Source of the DNA: Fodinibius sediminis
Lineage (GTDB): Bacteria; Bacteroidota; Rhodothermia; Balneolales; Balneolaceae
DNA: 64,000 nucleotides
Assembly: GCF_900182555.1 (NCBI RefSeq)
Contig: NZ_FXTH01000004.1
Location: 1-64,000 of the forward strand
Direction of reading: 5' to 3'
Shown here: positions 56,389-64,000 of the stretch, piece after piece
Layout: every line of letters starts with the position of its first letter
Numbering within the stretch: position 1 is the first letter of the stretch
The notes under the pieces: model-generated
Told to the model about the DNA's origin: nothing
Databases searched by the model: none
Seen by the model: the letters and a program-made list of their open reading frames with translations, nothing else
Program-made: the position numbers and the translations under genes

Positions 56389-56419
56389 GACCTGTTAGGT
56401 TTTTGAGACCTGACAGGTC
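56389..56419. repeat. 12-bp hairpin between the RND pump and P-II genes
   Basis: GACCTGTTAGGT, seven bases, ACCTGACAGGTC: a 12-bp stem with one G-T pair. No T-run follows on the plus strand, so it is more likely a dispersed intergenic repeat or an mRNA-processing hairpin than a terminator. Confidence 0.55.
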
Positions 56420-56440
56420 TCAATTCAACTATTAACTATT

Positions 56441-56761
56441 ATGAAAGAGATCAAAGCTTTTATTCGAATAAACATGATCGATTATGTTATTGACGCCCTT
56501 GAAAGCATGGACGATGCCCCCGGCATTTCGTTAAGTGAGGTGCGCGGCTGGGGTCATGCCGAGGAAAAAGAAGCAGCCCAACTGGTCCAGCGCATTAAGT
56601 TGGAAACGGTCGTTCCTACTTACCGGGTAGATGAAATTATCTCCGTGATTGTTGAAAAGGGACAGACCGGTAACTACGGGGACGGCAAAATTTTTGTATC
56701 TAACGTAGAAAAAGCCGTACGAATCCGAACCGGGGAAACCGATGATGATGTGATACGGTAA
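56441..56761 (+). CDS. P-II-family protein associated with metal efflux (PII-NG-like)
   Basis: 106 residues with the P-II ferredoxin-like fold: MKEIKAFIRINMIDYVIDALE at the start and GQTGNYGDGKIFVSNVEKAVRIRTGE at the end, the latter being the nucleotide-binding region. The T-loop (about 35-52) reads SEVRGWGHAEEKEAA and lacks the Tyr51 uridylylation site and the usual KGH motif. Such divergent P-II proteins encoded after CusA/CzcA pumps form the group known as PII-NG. A role in sensing for the pump is inferred from position; no nitrogen genes are nearby. Confidence 0.88.
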   Translation: MKEIKAFIRINMIDYVIDALESMDDAPGISLSEVRGWGHAEEKEAAQLVQRIKLETVVPTYRVDEIISVIVEKGQTGNYGDGKIFVSNVEKAVRIRTGETDDDVIR

Positions 56762-57080
56762 CCAACCATTGTTATACTGAAACTGCAACACAGATTGAGA
56801 TACTGCTCCCTGGATGTGGCCGTTCATGTAATCCGGAGAAACAAAATAATGTTACCGCCCCCCTTGGCTTGCCTCTGACCGGTACAAATGGTATCCTTTT
56901 GATACTGTGGCCCATTAAGCACTTCGCTTGTGAAAAGCAACGGTACAACAGGGATTATAGACAAGAGAAATAGAGATAAAATAAATAAACAGGGATTAAG
57001 AGCCTTTCCTTACGGATTCATTGATTCACCCGTGTCGCCATGGGAGGCATTTCCAAAAACAAAAAGAAAGAGGACCAGTC
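56762..57080. other. Intergenic region after the P-II gene
   Basis: About 320 bases with no convincing gene. The end near 57080 is A-rich with AGAGG 8 bases before the next ATG. No clear terminator or promoter was found. Confidence 0.4.
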
Positions 57081-57737
57081 ATGAATACCAAAACCATCAT
57101 TTCCGTAACAGCATTAGCCGTGTTATGCATGGCAGGAGCCCAAAGCCTATGGATGTCTTCGGACAGCCACATGAGCTTTTTTATTACCAGTGAAGGTCCA
57201 GGAAGCGGAGCCGACCTCGGAGGGCTCGAGGGAGCCGACCAACACTGCCAGATGCTTGCCGAAGAGGCAGGCGCCGGTGACCGCACCTGGCATGCCTATC
57301 TCAGCACCGACGGCTCCGGGGGGGACGAATCAATCGATGCCCGGGACCGTATCGGACAGGGTCCATGGTACAACGCTAACGGCGAGGAGATAGCCAGCGA
57401 CGTTGAGCACCTGCACGGAGACAACAACCTCAACAAGGAGACTGCCCTTGATGAAAACGGCCAGATGGTCAACGGACGGGGAGATGACCCCAACATGCAC
57501 GACATCCTGACCGGCTCACAGCTGGACGGCACCGCCTTCGGCAGTGAAGAGGACAAAACATGCAGCGACTGGACGAGCAGCGGTGAGGGAAGCGCACAGG
57601 TGGGCCACCATGATCGCGAGGGCGGGGGCGAGAACCCAACCTCGTGGAATTCTGCTCATGGCTCCGCAGGATGCAGCCAGCAGGACCTCCAGGGCACCGG
57701 CGGCAATGGCCTGTTCTACTGCTTCGCCATCAATTAA
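57081..57737 (+). CDS. Secreted lectin-like protein
   Basis: 218 residues after the chosen start, with a signal peptide (VTALAVLCMAGAQS). The body has four or more cysteines and a pattern typical of secreted lectin-like folds: DQHCQMLAEEAGAGDRTWHAYLST, then IGQGPWYN, LHGDNN and a final LFYCFAIN. Related domains bind carbohydrate or sit on cell surfaces. The start at 57081 has AGAGG 8 bases upstream; an upstream frame start at 57021 lacks a signal. It lies 72 bases before the haem-c/propeller gene, and the two may work together. Confidence 0.7.
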   Translation: MNTKTIISVTALAVLCMAGAQSLWMSSDSHMSFFITSEGPGSGADLGGLEGADQHCQMLAEEAGAGDRTWHAYLSTDGSGGDESIDARDRIGQGPWYNANGEEIASDVEHLHGDNNLNKETALDENGQMVNGRGDDPNMHDILTGSQLDGTAFGSEEDKTCSDWTSSGEGSAQVGHHDREGGGENPTSWNSAHGSAGCSQQDLQGTGGNGLFYCFAIN

Positions 57738-57809
57738 CCAAAACAGGAGCCTTCAGCGGCCGGCGGCCAATTTTGCCACATATTCTCCACAGCTAAAAAA
57801 CCAACTGTT

Positions 57810-60035
57810 ATGCAACCGTATCCCTCTTTTTCATTCCCAGACGATGCACCAACTCATAATGAAAACGCCTTTCAGCTACCGAAGCAGTTATTAGCCGTGC
57901 TTGCTGCAGTGGTGTTGCTCACGGGACTGATTGCCTGCGACCCCGCTGCCGAATCCAAACCGATCCAGGTAAACAGCGATGACCTGGGCGGCGTGGTGAC
58001 AGGTCCGGACGGTCCGGAAGCGGGCGTCTGGGTCATCGCCGAGACGTATGACCTGCCCACCCGCTTTGCCCGGATTGTAGTCACCAATGAGGAGGGGCGC
58101 TACCTCATTCCCGATCTCCCCGACGCCAACTACCACGTCTGGGTGCGCGGCTACGGGCTGGTGGATTCACCCAAACAGGAGGCCACGCCCGGGCGGCAGC
58201 TGAACCTGGAAGCGACAAAGGCACCCGACCAGCAGGCTGCGGCGCAGTACTACCCGGCCGGCTACTGGTTTTCGCTCATCGAAATGCCCGGTGAAGAGGA
58301 ATTCCCGGGCAGCGGCCCCGACGGCAACGGCCTTTCTCCCAACCTCAAAACCCAGGCCGACTTTGTCCGTAATATCAAGTCGGGCAACTGCATGGCCTGC
58401 CATCAGCTGGGCAGCCGGGGAACACGGGAATTTCACGAGTCTTTCGCGGCCGATACCTTCGCCTCCACCGAAGATGCCTGGGAACGCCGGGTGCAGTCGG
58501 GGCAGGCCGGCGGCTCCATGATTTCCAGCATCCATCGGCTGGGGCGTGAAGCCACCCTCGAGATGTTTGCCGACTGGACTGATCGTATTGCCGAGGGTGC
58601 CGTACCTGAGCAGCCGCCGCGTCCTGAGGGCCTGGAACGCAATGTCGTCATCACGCAGTGGGACTGGGCCGACCCGAAGGCGTACCTGCACGACCTGGTG
58701 TCCACCGACCGGCGAGATCCCACCGTCAACGCCAATGGACCCCTCTACGGCGCCCTGGAACTCAGCGCTGATTACCTGCCCGTGCTGAACCCCGAATCAA
58801 ACGATAGCAGCCGGGTACCCCTGATCGTACGCAACCCGGAGACCGAGGCGGCCGCCGCAGCCTCGGTACTGAAGCCTTCGCCCTACTGGGGAGAAGAGGT
58901 GCTGTGGGACAGCAAGGCCAATGTCCACAATCCCATGATCGACGGCGAAGGCCGCGTATGGATTACCGCCGCCGTGCGTCCCCCTGCCAATCCCGACTTC
59001 TGCCGGGAAGGATCGGACCACCCCTCAGCCCGGGTATTTCCCGTCGATGGGGCTTACCGGCATCTCGGTGTCTATGATCCGGAAAGTGACGAATATACCA
59101 CTATCAGCACCTGTTTCAGCACCCACCACCTGATGTTCGCCGAAGACGAGAACAACACGCTGTGGACGAGCGGGGGCGGTGAAGTGGTGGGCTGGCTGGA
59201 TACAGAGCAGTTCCTCGAAACCCGTGACGAACAGGCCTCCCAGGGATGGACGCCGATCATCCTCGACACCAACGGGAACGGCCGGCGCGACGAGTACGTA
59301 GACCCCGGCGAGCCCGTCGATTCCACCATGGACAAGCGCATCACCAACGGGCTGTATGCCGTAGCACCGGCCCCGGACGGTTCAGTCTGGGGCTCCTCGC
59401 TGGGCTATCCCGGGGCAATCGTCAGACTTGTGCCCGGCGACAATCCATCGGAGACGGCCCTGGCGGAGCTTTATGAGCTCCCCCTCAACGAGGAGGGCAA
59501 GCCGGTTGAGGGCTTCTCCCCCCGCGGCATGGATATCGATCGCAACGGTGTGGCCTGGGTGGCCCTGGCAAGCGGACATATGGCCAGCTTCGACCGCGAG
59601 AAGTGCAAGGGCCCGCTCAATGGCCCGCAAGCGACAGGACAGCACTGCCCCGAGGGCTGGACCTTCTATACTGAACCCCTGCCCCAGGTTAAGGGCGTAG
59701 ACGGTTCCGGCAGCGCAGAATCCAGCTATTATACCTGGGTGGACCAGTTCAATACACTGGGCCTGGGCGAAAATATACCCATCAATACCGGCAATGAGTC
59801 GGAGGGACTGCTGGTACTGAAGGACGGTGAGTGGGTGGTCCTGCGCGTGCCCTATCCCATGGGCTTTTACACCAAGTGGATGGACGGCCGCATTGACGAT
59901 CCAGATGCCGGCTGGAAAGGACGCGGGATCTGGGCGACGGTCAGCACCCGGGCGCCTTTTCACATGGAGGGCGGCAAAGGGACAACCAGCAAGGTGTACA
60001 AGTTCCAGATGCGCCCTGACCCCCTGGCCCACTGA
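57810..60035 (+). CDS. Lipoprotein with regulatory-like, haem-c and propeller domains
   Basis: 741 residues. A lipoprotein signal (LLTGLIAC, Cys about 43) follows an unusually long 26-residue N-tail. Next come a carboxypeptidase-regulatory-like beta domain (about 55-130), a single haem-c site C194-M-A-C-H198 with nearby His and Met candidates for the sixth ligand, and a C-terminal propeller (about 350-735) with Vgb-lyase-like blades (PDGSVWGSSLG, DRNGVAWVALASGHMASF). The combination suggests an electron-transferring oxidoreductase on the periplasmic face. Substrate unknown. It is preceded by the lectin-like gene. Confidence 0.75.
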   Translation: MQPYPSFSFPDDAPTHNENAFQLPKQLLAVLAAVVLLTGLIACDPAAESKPIQVNSDDLGGVVTGPDGPEAGVWVIAETYDLPTRFARIVVTNEEGRYLIPDLPDANYHVWVRGYGLVDSPKQEATPGRQLNLEATKAPDQQAAAQYYPAGYWFSLIEMPGEEEFPGSGPDGNGLSPNLKTQADFVRNIKSGNCMACHQLGSRGTREFHESFAADTFASTEDAWERRVQSGQAGGSMISSIHRLGREATLEMFADWTDRIAEGAVPEQPPRPEGLERNVVITQWDWADPKAYLHDLVSTDRRDPTVNANGPLYGALELSADYLPVLNPESNDSSRVPLIVRNPETEAAAAASVLKPSPYWGEEVLWDSKANVHNPMIDGEGRVWITAAVRPPANPDFCREGSDHPSARVFPVDGAYRHLGVYDPESDEYTTISTCFSTHHLMFAEDENNTLWTSGGGEVVGWLDTEQFLETRDEQASQGWTPIILDTNGNGRRDEYVDPGEPVDSTMDKRITNGLYAVAPAPDGSVWGSSLGYPGAIVRLVPGDNPSETALAELYELPLNEEGKPVEGFSPRGMDIDRNGVAWVALASGHMASFDREKCKGPLNGPQATGQHCPEGWTFYTEPLPQVKGVDGSGSAESSYYTWVDQFNTLGLGENIPINTGNESEGLLVLKDGEWVVLRVPYPMGFYTKWMDGRIDDPDAGWKGRGIWATVSTRAPFHMEGGKGTTSKVYKFQMRPDPLAH

Positions 60036-60090
60036 CGGAAAGCCGGAAAGGTCTTTACTCTCTTGCGAATAAATGTTATTTACTTTTCAT

Positions 60091-60109
60091 TTCAGGGAGT
60101 TACCCTGAA
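60091..60109. repeat. 7-bp inverted repeat upstream of the ATP-grasp gene
   Basis: TTCAGGG, five bases, CCCTGAA. It lies 34 bases before the ATG and 56 bases after the previous stop. It could be a weak terminator or an operator; nothing decides. Confidence 0.3.
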
Positions 60110-60143
60110 TAACCTGTAATCACTTAATCATATCGCAAGATTG

Positions 60144-61010
60144 ATGAAGAAGTGCGCGTTCCTGTCCATGGACAGCCTTGAGGATTTTGTATGTTATGAT
60201 CACCTTTTAAATGAACCGCTCGCCCGGCGGGGTTGGCAGGTGCGGGAAATTTCATGGCGTGCCGAACAGGTCGACTGGAACCAGTTTGAGGCAGTCATCA
60301 TCCGCAGCCCGTGGGATTACCAGCAAGACCCGAACGCCTTTTTCAAGACCCTCGAGGACATCAACCGCTCATCCGCCCGTCTTGAGAACAAGCTGGAGCT
60401 GGTGGAGTGGAATATCGACAAGACCTACCTCCGGGATCTCGAACAGCAGGGCATTGAGATCGTACCGAGCCTCTGGCGAGCCAAATTCGACCGGCAGGAA
60501 TGGGAGCTTTTTTTTGAGGAGCTGGGAACTGATGAGATCATCATCAAGCCCACCATCAGTGCAGGAGCGGATGACACGTACCGGCTGACCAGGGAGGACA
60601 AGGCCGACTATGCTGAGAAACTGACAGCAATATTTGCCGATCGCCCCTTTATCGTACAGCCGTTCATGCCGAACATACTCTCGGAAGGGGAATTCTCGCT
60701 CTTCTATTTTGGCGACAGCTACAGCCATACCATTCTGAAGACACCGAAAAAGGATGACTTTCGCGTACAGGAAGAACACGGCGGCCGGCTTCAGCTGGTG
60801 GAGCCCGAAAAGAAACTGCTGGCAACGGGCCAGGAGATTCTCGAGCTCATTCACCCGGATCCGCTGTACACCCGCATTGACCTGGTGCGTACTGCACAAA
60901 ACACCTTCGCCCTCATGGAGCTGGAGCTCATCGAACCCTCCCTCTATTTCAACATGGACCCGGAATCACCCGAACGGTTTGCCAGGGTCTTCGACGAGTG
61001 GATGAATTAA
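60144..61010 (+). CDS. ATP-grasp-domain protein (RimK/glutathione-synthetase-like)
   Basis: 288 residues. The N-terminal preATP-grasp part (DHLLNEPLARRGWQVREISW, IIRSPWDYQQDP) and the ATP-grasp core are visible: Lys and Glu contacts in IIKPTISAGADDTYRL, VQPFMPNILSEGEFSLFYF and the Mg2+-binding ALMELELIEPSLYF. The family forms amide or ester bonds from carboxylates with ATP; relatives act in cycloserine-type and small-peptide pathways. The exact product is unknown. The ATG at 60144 is used; a TTG just before it is less likely. It is convergent with dnaJ. Confidence 0.82.
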   Translation: MKKCAFLSMDSLEDFVCYDHLLNEPLARRGWQVREISWRAEQVDWNQFEAVIIRSPWDYQQDPNAFFKTLEDINRSSARLENKLELVEWNIDKTYLRDLEQQGIEIVPSLWRAKFDRQEWELFFEELGTDEIIIKPTISAGADDTYRLTREDKADYAEKLTAIFADRPFIVQPFMPNILSEGEFSLFYFGDSYSHTILKTPKKDDFRVQEEHGGRLQLVEPEKKLLATGQEILELIHPDPLYTRIDLVRTAQNTFALMELELIEPSLYFNMDPESPERFARVFDEWMN

Positions 61011-61029
61011 GAGTATCAAGTCTTCGGGA

Positions 61030-62184
61030 TTAAGCAAAGACGTCCTTGATCTTGGAGAAGAAACCCTTGCCGTCGTCTTCTTTATTGGAAGCCTCGAAAT
61101 GATCGCTCTCCTTCAGGGCTTCAATATGCTTTCGCTCTTCTGATGTGAGATTCTTCGGAATATAGACATTCACACGTACATACTGGTCGCCGATGCCCGA
61201 TCGCTTCAGCCCGTGAATACCTTTTTCCTTCATGCGCAATAGCTTCCCGGGCTGTATGCCTTCTTCAATCTTGATCTTGGCCTGCCCTTTGAGCGTAGGC
61301 ACCTTCACTTCTGTGCCCAGAATCGCATCGGGGACACTCAGCACCAGGTCATAATAGATATCGTTGCCGTCGCGCTCAAAATATTCATGCTCTTTTTCTT
61401 CGATAAGCACAACCAGATCTCCGGCTTCACCCCCGCGCTTGCCGGCGTTCCCCTTGCCGCGCATAGTGATATAATTTCCTTCGGAGACGCCGGAAGGCAC
61501 TCGCACCTTGACAGTCTCCTCGCCCCGGTATCGGCCTTCTCCATGGCACTTAGAGCACTTCTTCTTGATAATGCGGCCCTCGCCCCGGCACTCGGGACAC
61601 GGCTGGACATTCACCATCTGTCCCAGCATGGTTTTGCGCACCTGCCGCACTTGTCCCATGCCATTGCAGGTACTGCAGGTTTCAAAGTCGTCTTCGGTCT
61701 CTGCACCGATACCGTTGCAGGCATCGCACTTGATCTGCTTCTTGACCTTGAGCTTCTTCTCGGTTCCAAAAGCGATCTCTTCCAGGTTCAGTTCAATACG
61801 GAGTTTCATATCCGACCCCGGCTGACCGGGCGAACGGCGGCCGCGCGATTGTCCCCCGCCGAAGGGGTCGCCTCCACCGAAGATATCACTGAATCGGCTG
61901 AAGATATCCTCGAAGCCCATATCCTCGAACCCGGCGCCTCCACGGCCGCCGAAACCTCCATTGACCCCCTGGTGACCAAACTGGTCGTATCGCTGTCGCT
62001 TCTGGGAATCGCTCAATACCTCATAGGCTTCCGAGGCTTCCTTGAACTTCTGTTCTGCTTCCGGATCGTCCGTATTGCGGTCGGGGTGAAATTTCATGGC
62101 CCGTTTCCGGTAAGCCTTCTTAATTTCGGATTCCGACGCATCCTTACTTACTCCGAGTATATCGTAATAGTCTTTCTTAGACAT
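61030..62184 (-). CDS. dnaJ: Chaperone DnaJ
   Basis: 384 residues with all three type I parts: J domain with the HPD motif (MKFHPDRN), a Gly/Phe-rich linker (about 75-115) and four zinc-binding repeats ([32 protein letters not shown]). It presents substrates to DnaK and stimulates its ATPase. It lies 28 bases after grpE in the same operon; dnaK is not in the window. Confidence 0.97.
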   Translation of the reverse strand: MSKKDYYDILGVSKDASESEIKKAYRKRAMKFHPDRNTDDPEAEQKFKEASEAYEVLSDSQKRQRYDQFGHQGVNGGFGGRGGAGFEDMGFEDIFSRFSDIFGGGDPFGGGQSRGRRSPGQPGSDMKLRIELNLEEIAFGTEKKLKVKKQIKCDACNGIGAETEDDFETCSTCNGMGQVRQVRKTMLGQMVNVQPCPECRGEGRIIKKKCSKCHGEGRYRGEETVKVRVPSGVSEGNYITMRGKGNAGKRGGEAGDLVVLIEEKEHEYFERDGNDIYYDLVLSVPDAILGTEVKVPTLKGQAKIKIEEGIQPGKLLRMKEKGIHGLKRSGIGDQYVRVNVYIPKNLTSEERKHIEALKESDHFEASNKEDDGKGFFSKIKDVFA

Positions 62185-62212
62185 GAAAAAACGTACTTAA
62201 CCTTAAATCAAA

Positions 62213-62809
62213 TTATTCACTTACAATTACTTTGGCATGGCGGATGGTCCGGTCGCCCATGCGGTATCCGTTTTCTACAACTTCAAGAACGACGTCACTG
62301 CCGACCTCCTCATCCTCAGCTTTATGGCGCATCATGGCATCGTGGTAATCCACGTTGAACGGCACACCCACTTCGTCGATACGCTCCACATCGTACTTTT
62401 TAAGAATCTCCTCGAACTTGTTGGCTACCATCAGAACACCATCCATGAATGTATCGTTGACATCGAGGTCTTCGGCCGCCTTGAGCGTCCGCCGCAGGTC
62501 GTCATTGACGTCGAGAAAATCCTCCAGTGCATTGGCCTTGGCGGTTTCATAGATTTGGCCACGCTCGCGCTGCACCCGCTTGCGATAGTTCTCCAGCTCC
62601 GCGGCCTTGCGCAGGTGCATATTTTTGGTTTCTGAAAGCTCCTTTTCCAATTCCTCAATCTTTTGCTCGCGGGCCACCAGCAATTCCCGCAGCTCCTCGG
62701 CCTCCAGTCCCTCGTAGCCGTTATCCTGTTCGTGTACCTCTTCCGCCGCTTGCTGTTTCTGCTCTTCAGCGGTCTGTTCGTTAATTTCTTGTTCTTTTGA
62801 TTCGCTCAT
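62213..62809 (-). CDS. grpE: Nucleotide exchange factor GrpE
   Basis: 198 residues. An acidic, Gln-rich N-tail (about 1-40) leads into the long coiled-coil helix (ELLVAREQKIEELEKELSETKNMHLRKAAELENYRKRVQRE) and the C-terminal beta domain with the FNVDYHDAMM and NGYRMGDRTIRHAKVIVSE motifs. It exchanges ADP for ATP on DnaK. First gene of the grpE-dnaJ pair. No CIRCE operator was found upstream. Confidence 0.96.
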   Translation of the reverse strand: MSESKEQEINEQTAEEQKQQAAEEVHEQDNGYEGLEAEELRELLVAREQKIEELEKELSETKNMHLRKAAELENYRKRVQRERGQIYETAKANALEDFLDVNDDLRRTLKAAEDLDVNDTFMDGVLMVANKFEEILKKYDVERIDEVGVPFNVDYHDAMMRHKAEDEEVGSDVVLEVVENGYRMGDRTIRHAKVIVSE

Positions 62810-62991
62810 TTGTAATAAATCTATCTGTTAAACACCATTTTATTCTTTCGGGATGGTTATATGCAAATAACATGCCATCCAAACAGCCCTCGTTTTCTGC
62901 TGACAAAGTTACGCAGCCCCCCCGCTCCGGCGGAAAAAACGATCCAGACTGTCAGTATTTTTATAAAATACGAATTATATTGATAGGTCCC

Positions 62992-63384
62992 TTAATCTTC
63001 GTCCTCTTCATAGAAAAACTCAATCATATTGCCATCAGGATCGGAGGCAAAGACAAAACGACCCCGTTTTCGGTTGGCTGGACCACTGAGCACCGTCACT
63101 TCCTTCTCCCGCAGGTATTCTGCCATTTCATCCACCTGCTCGGGTGAGTCCAGGAAGAATCCGAAATGATCAACCCGGTAATCGCGCGAGGAGGGGTCAT
63201 AGCTTGTCTCCGCTTCAACCAGCACCAGGGTATCCTCGCTTCCTATGCGATAGACCGCCATGCTTTTCCCCATCTTGCGGACAAGCTCAAATCCCAGGAC
63301 ATCGCCGTAGAATTCTTCTGCACGCTCAATGTCATTTACTCGAATGGTTATGTGATTAATGCCTGATGGACTAAAATCTGTCAT
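62992..63384 (-). CDS. VOC-superfamily (glyoxalase/bleomycin-resistance fold) protein
   Basis: 130 residues with the two beta-alpha-beta-beta-beta modules of the vicinal-oxygen-chelate fold. Metal-binding residues are visible: His in INHITIRV, His in VDHFGFFLD and Glu in NMIEFFYEE. Family members are lyases, dioxygenases or binding proteins, so the substrate is open. The start at 63384 is chosen because the upstream frame (to 63492) has no family similarity. Single gene. Confidence 0.85.
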   Translation of the reverse strand: MTDFSPSGINHITIRVNDIERAEEFYGDVLGFELVRKMGKSMAVYRIGSEDTLVLVEAETSYDPSSRDYRVDHFGFFLDSPEQVDEMAEYLREKEVTVLSGPANRKRGRFVFASDPDGNMIEFFYEEDED

Positions 63385-63541
63385 AATTAATGCTCTGTTC
63401 ACTGTTGGTTGACGGTTATACTGACCCTGTCTGTCGGGGCAGCTTAGTATAGCCTTTTTGCAGCTAAACTTCACCCACAGACCTGCGGGCACTGCCAGAC
63501 GGTGCTGTGCCTCTCTCCTGCCAGCCGGCTCAGATTACGTC

Positions 63542-63570
63542 AAAAGATAAGACGAATTCCCTTATCTTTT
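63542..63570. repeat. 10-bp-stem palindrome between VOC gene and rsmI
   Basis: AAAAGATAAG, nine bases, CTTATCTTTT: a perfect inverted repeat, AT-rich, within the 294-base gap between two divergent genes. It may be an operator or a hairpin in either leader. No other signal was recognised in this gap. Confidence 0.5.
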
Positions 63571-63678
63571 ATCATTTTAACATAACAACCTCCATCATAA
63601 TTTATTAATATATACGCGCGTTAATTCAGGCGGCAGGATAGTCGCCCCCTGACCTCCAAATCAAGTTTATTTTTCGTT

Positions 63679-64000
63679 TTGAGCACCCTCTACATTGTTG
63701 CAACCCCTATTGGAAATCTAAAAGACATTTCAGAACGAGCGGCTGAAGTGCTGGAATCGGTTTCCTATATCGCCTGTGAAGACACTCGCACCTCGGGTGT
63801 ACTGCTCAACCACCTGGGCATCAACACGCCCACTTTTGCCTTTCACCAGCACAACGAACATCAAAAGGTCAACCACCTGATAAATATTCTGGATGCCCGC
63901 CAGCAGGTCGCCCTCATTTCGGATGCAGGCATGCCCGGCATTTCCGATCCCGGCTTTCTGGCGGTTCGCGCCGCACACCAGGCCGGCCATTCGGTTTCCG
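63679..64000 (+). CDS. rsmI: 16S rRNA (cytidine1402-2'-O)-methyltransferase, N-terminal part
   Basis: The frame starts at TTG (63679) and runs off the right edge, giving 107 residues of about 230-280. The sequence STLYIVATPIGNLKDISERA, SYIACEDTRTSGVLL and VALISDAGMPGISDPG matches the SAM-binding core of RsmI, which methylates the 2'-OH of C1402 in the ribosomal decoding centre. No in-frame ATG occurs at the right place, so TTG is the likely start. It is divergent from the VOC gene. Confidence 0.9.
   Translation, partial: MSTLYIVATPIGNLKDISERAAEVLESVSYIACEDTRTSGVLLNHLGINTPTFAFHQHNEHQKVNHLINILDARQQVALISDAGMPGISDPGFLAVRAAHQAGHSVS

Noticed and set aside
62810-62991. CIRCE/HrcA operator upstream of grpE
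   Set aside because: No TTAGCACTC/GAGTGCTAA-type inverted repeat is present. An imperfect GGATGG/CCATCC repeat at 62851-62880 was seen but is too weak to call.
1-64000. tRNA, rRNA or tmRNA genes
   Set aside because: No cloverleaf-type sequence or conserved rRNA segment was recognised by eye; a covariance-model scan would be needed to exclude small RNAs.

Overview
The window comes from a Bacteroidota/Balneolota-type bacterium. SusC/SusD pairs, an ECF sigma factor with a FecR anti-sigma factor, a P-II protein beside a CusA-type pump and few strong Shine-Dalgarno sites all fit this. A Balneolaceae-like marine or saline heterotroph is my inference, not proven. No tRNA, rRNA, CRISPR array or intact transposase was seen.

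Positions 1-37,000 form a carbohydrate and amidohydrolase utilisation island, almost all on the minus strand. From high to low coordinates: (i) a SusC/SusD pair with a PqaA-like protein (36788-30193), closed by a terminator; (ii) a glycan-processing run of a two-domain propeller/helical protein, a heparan-glucosaminide-acetyltransferase-like membrane protein, a YdjC/ChbG deacetylase, a sialidase-like propeller lipoprotein, an orphan membrane protein and a metallophosphoesterase (29908-20698); (iii) a plus-strand AraC regulator (19800-20669) divergent from a sodium-solute symporter, DapA/NanA-fold lyase, L-fucose isomerase and amidohydrolase operon (19236-13441); (iv) an ECF sigma, FecR, STN-type SusC, SusD and alginate-lyase-family operon (13242-4965), whose SusC has one in-frame amber codon; (v) two paralogous exported amidohydrolases and a SelA-fold PLP protein with a Tat-like leader (4612-274), followed by the start of another Tat-type gene (93-1).

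Positions 37,200-46,400 are mostly housekeeping: phosphoglycerate kinase, cysteine desulfurase, a small CopD-like membrane protein, a long-chain acyl-CoA ligase, a Fur-family regulator and a large PD40-propeller amidohydrolase.

Positions 46,400-49,700 are gene-poor and decayed. They hold REP-like palindromes, a three-copy dispersed repeat, a lipoprotein gene with two compensating frameshifts, and the C-terminal stump of an alpha/beta hydrolase. One outer-membrane barrel gene there looks intact.

Positions 49,700-56,800 encode a heavy-metal efflux locus: a His-rich leader protein, CusC/CzcC-type channel, His-rich adaptor, CusA-type RND pump and a divergent P-II protein. Then come a secreted lectin-like protein with a haem-c/propeller lipoprotein (57,081-60,035), an ATP-grasp protein, convergent dnaJ and grpE, a VOC-family protein, and the 5' end of rsmI with a TTG start at the right edge.
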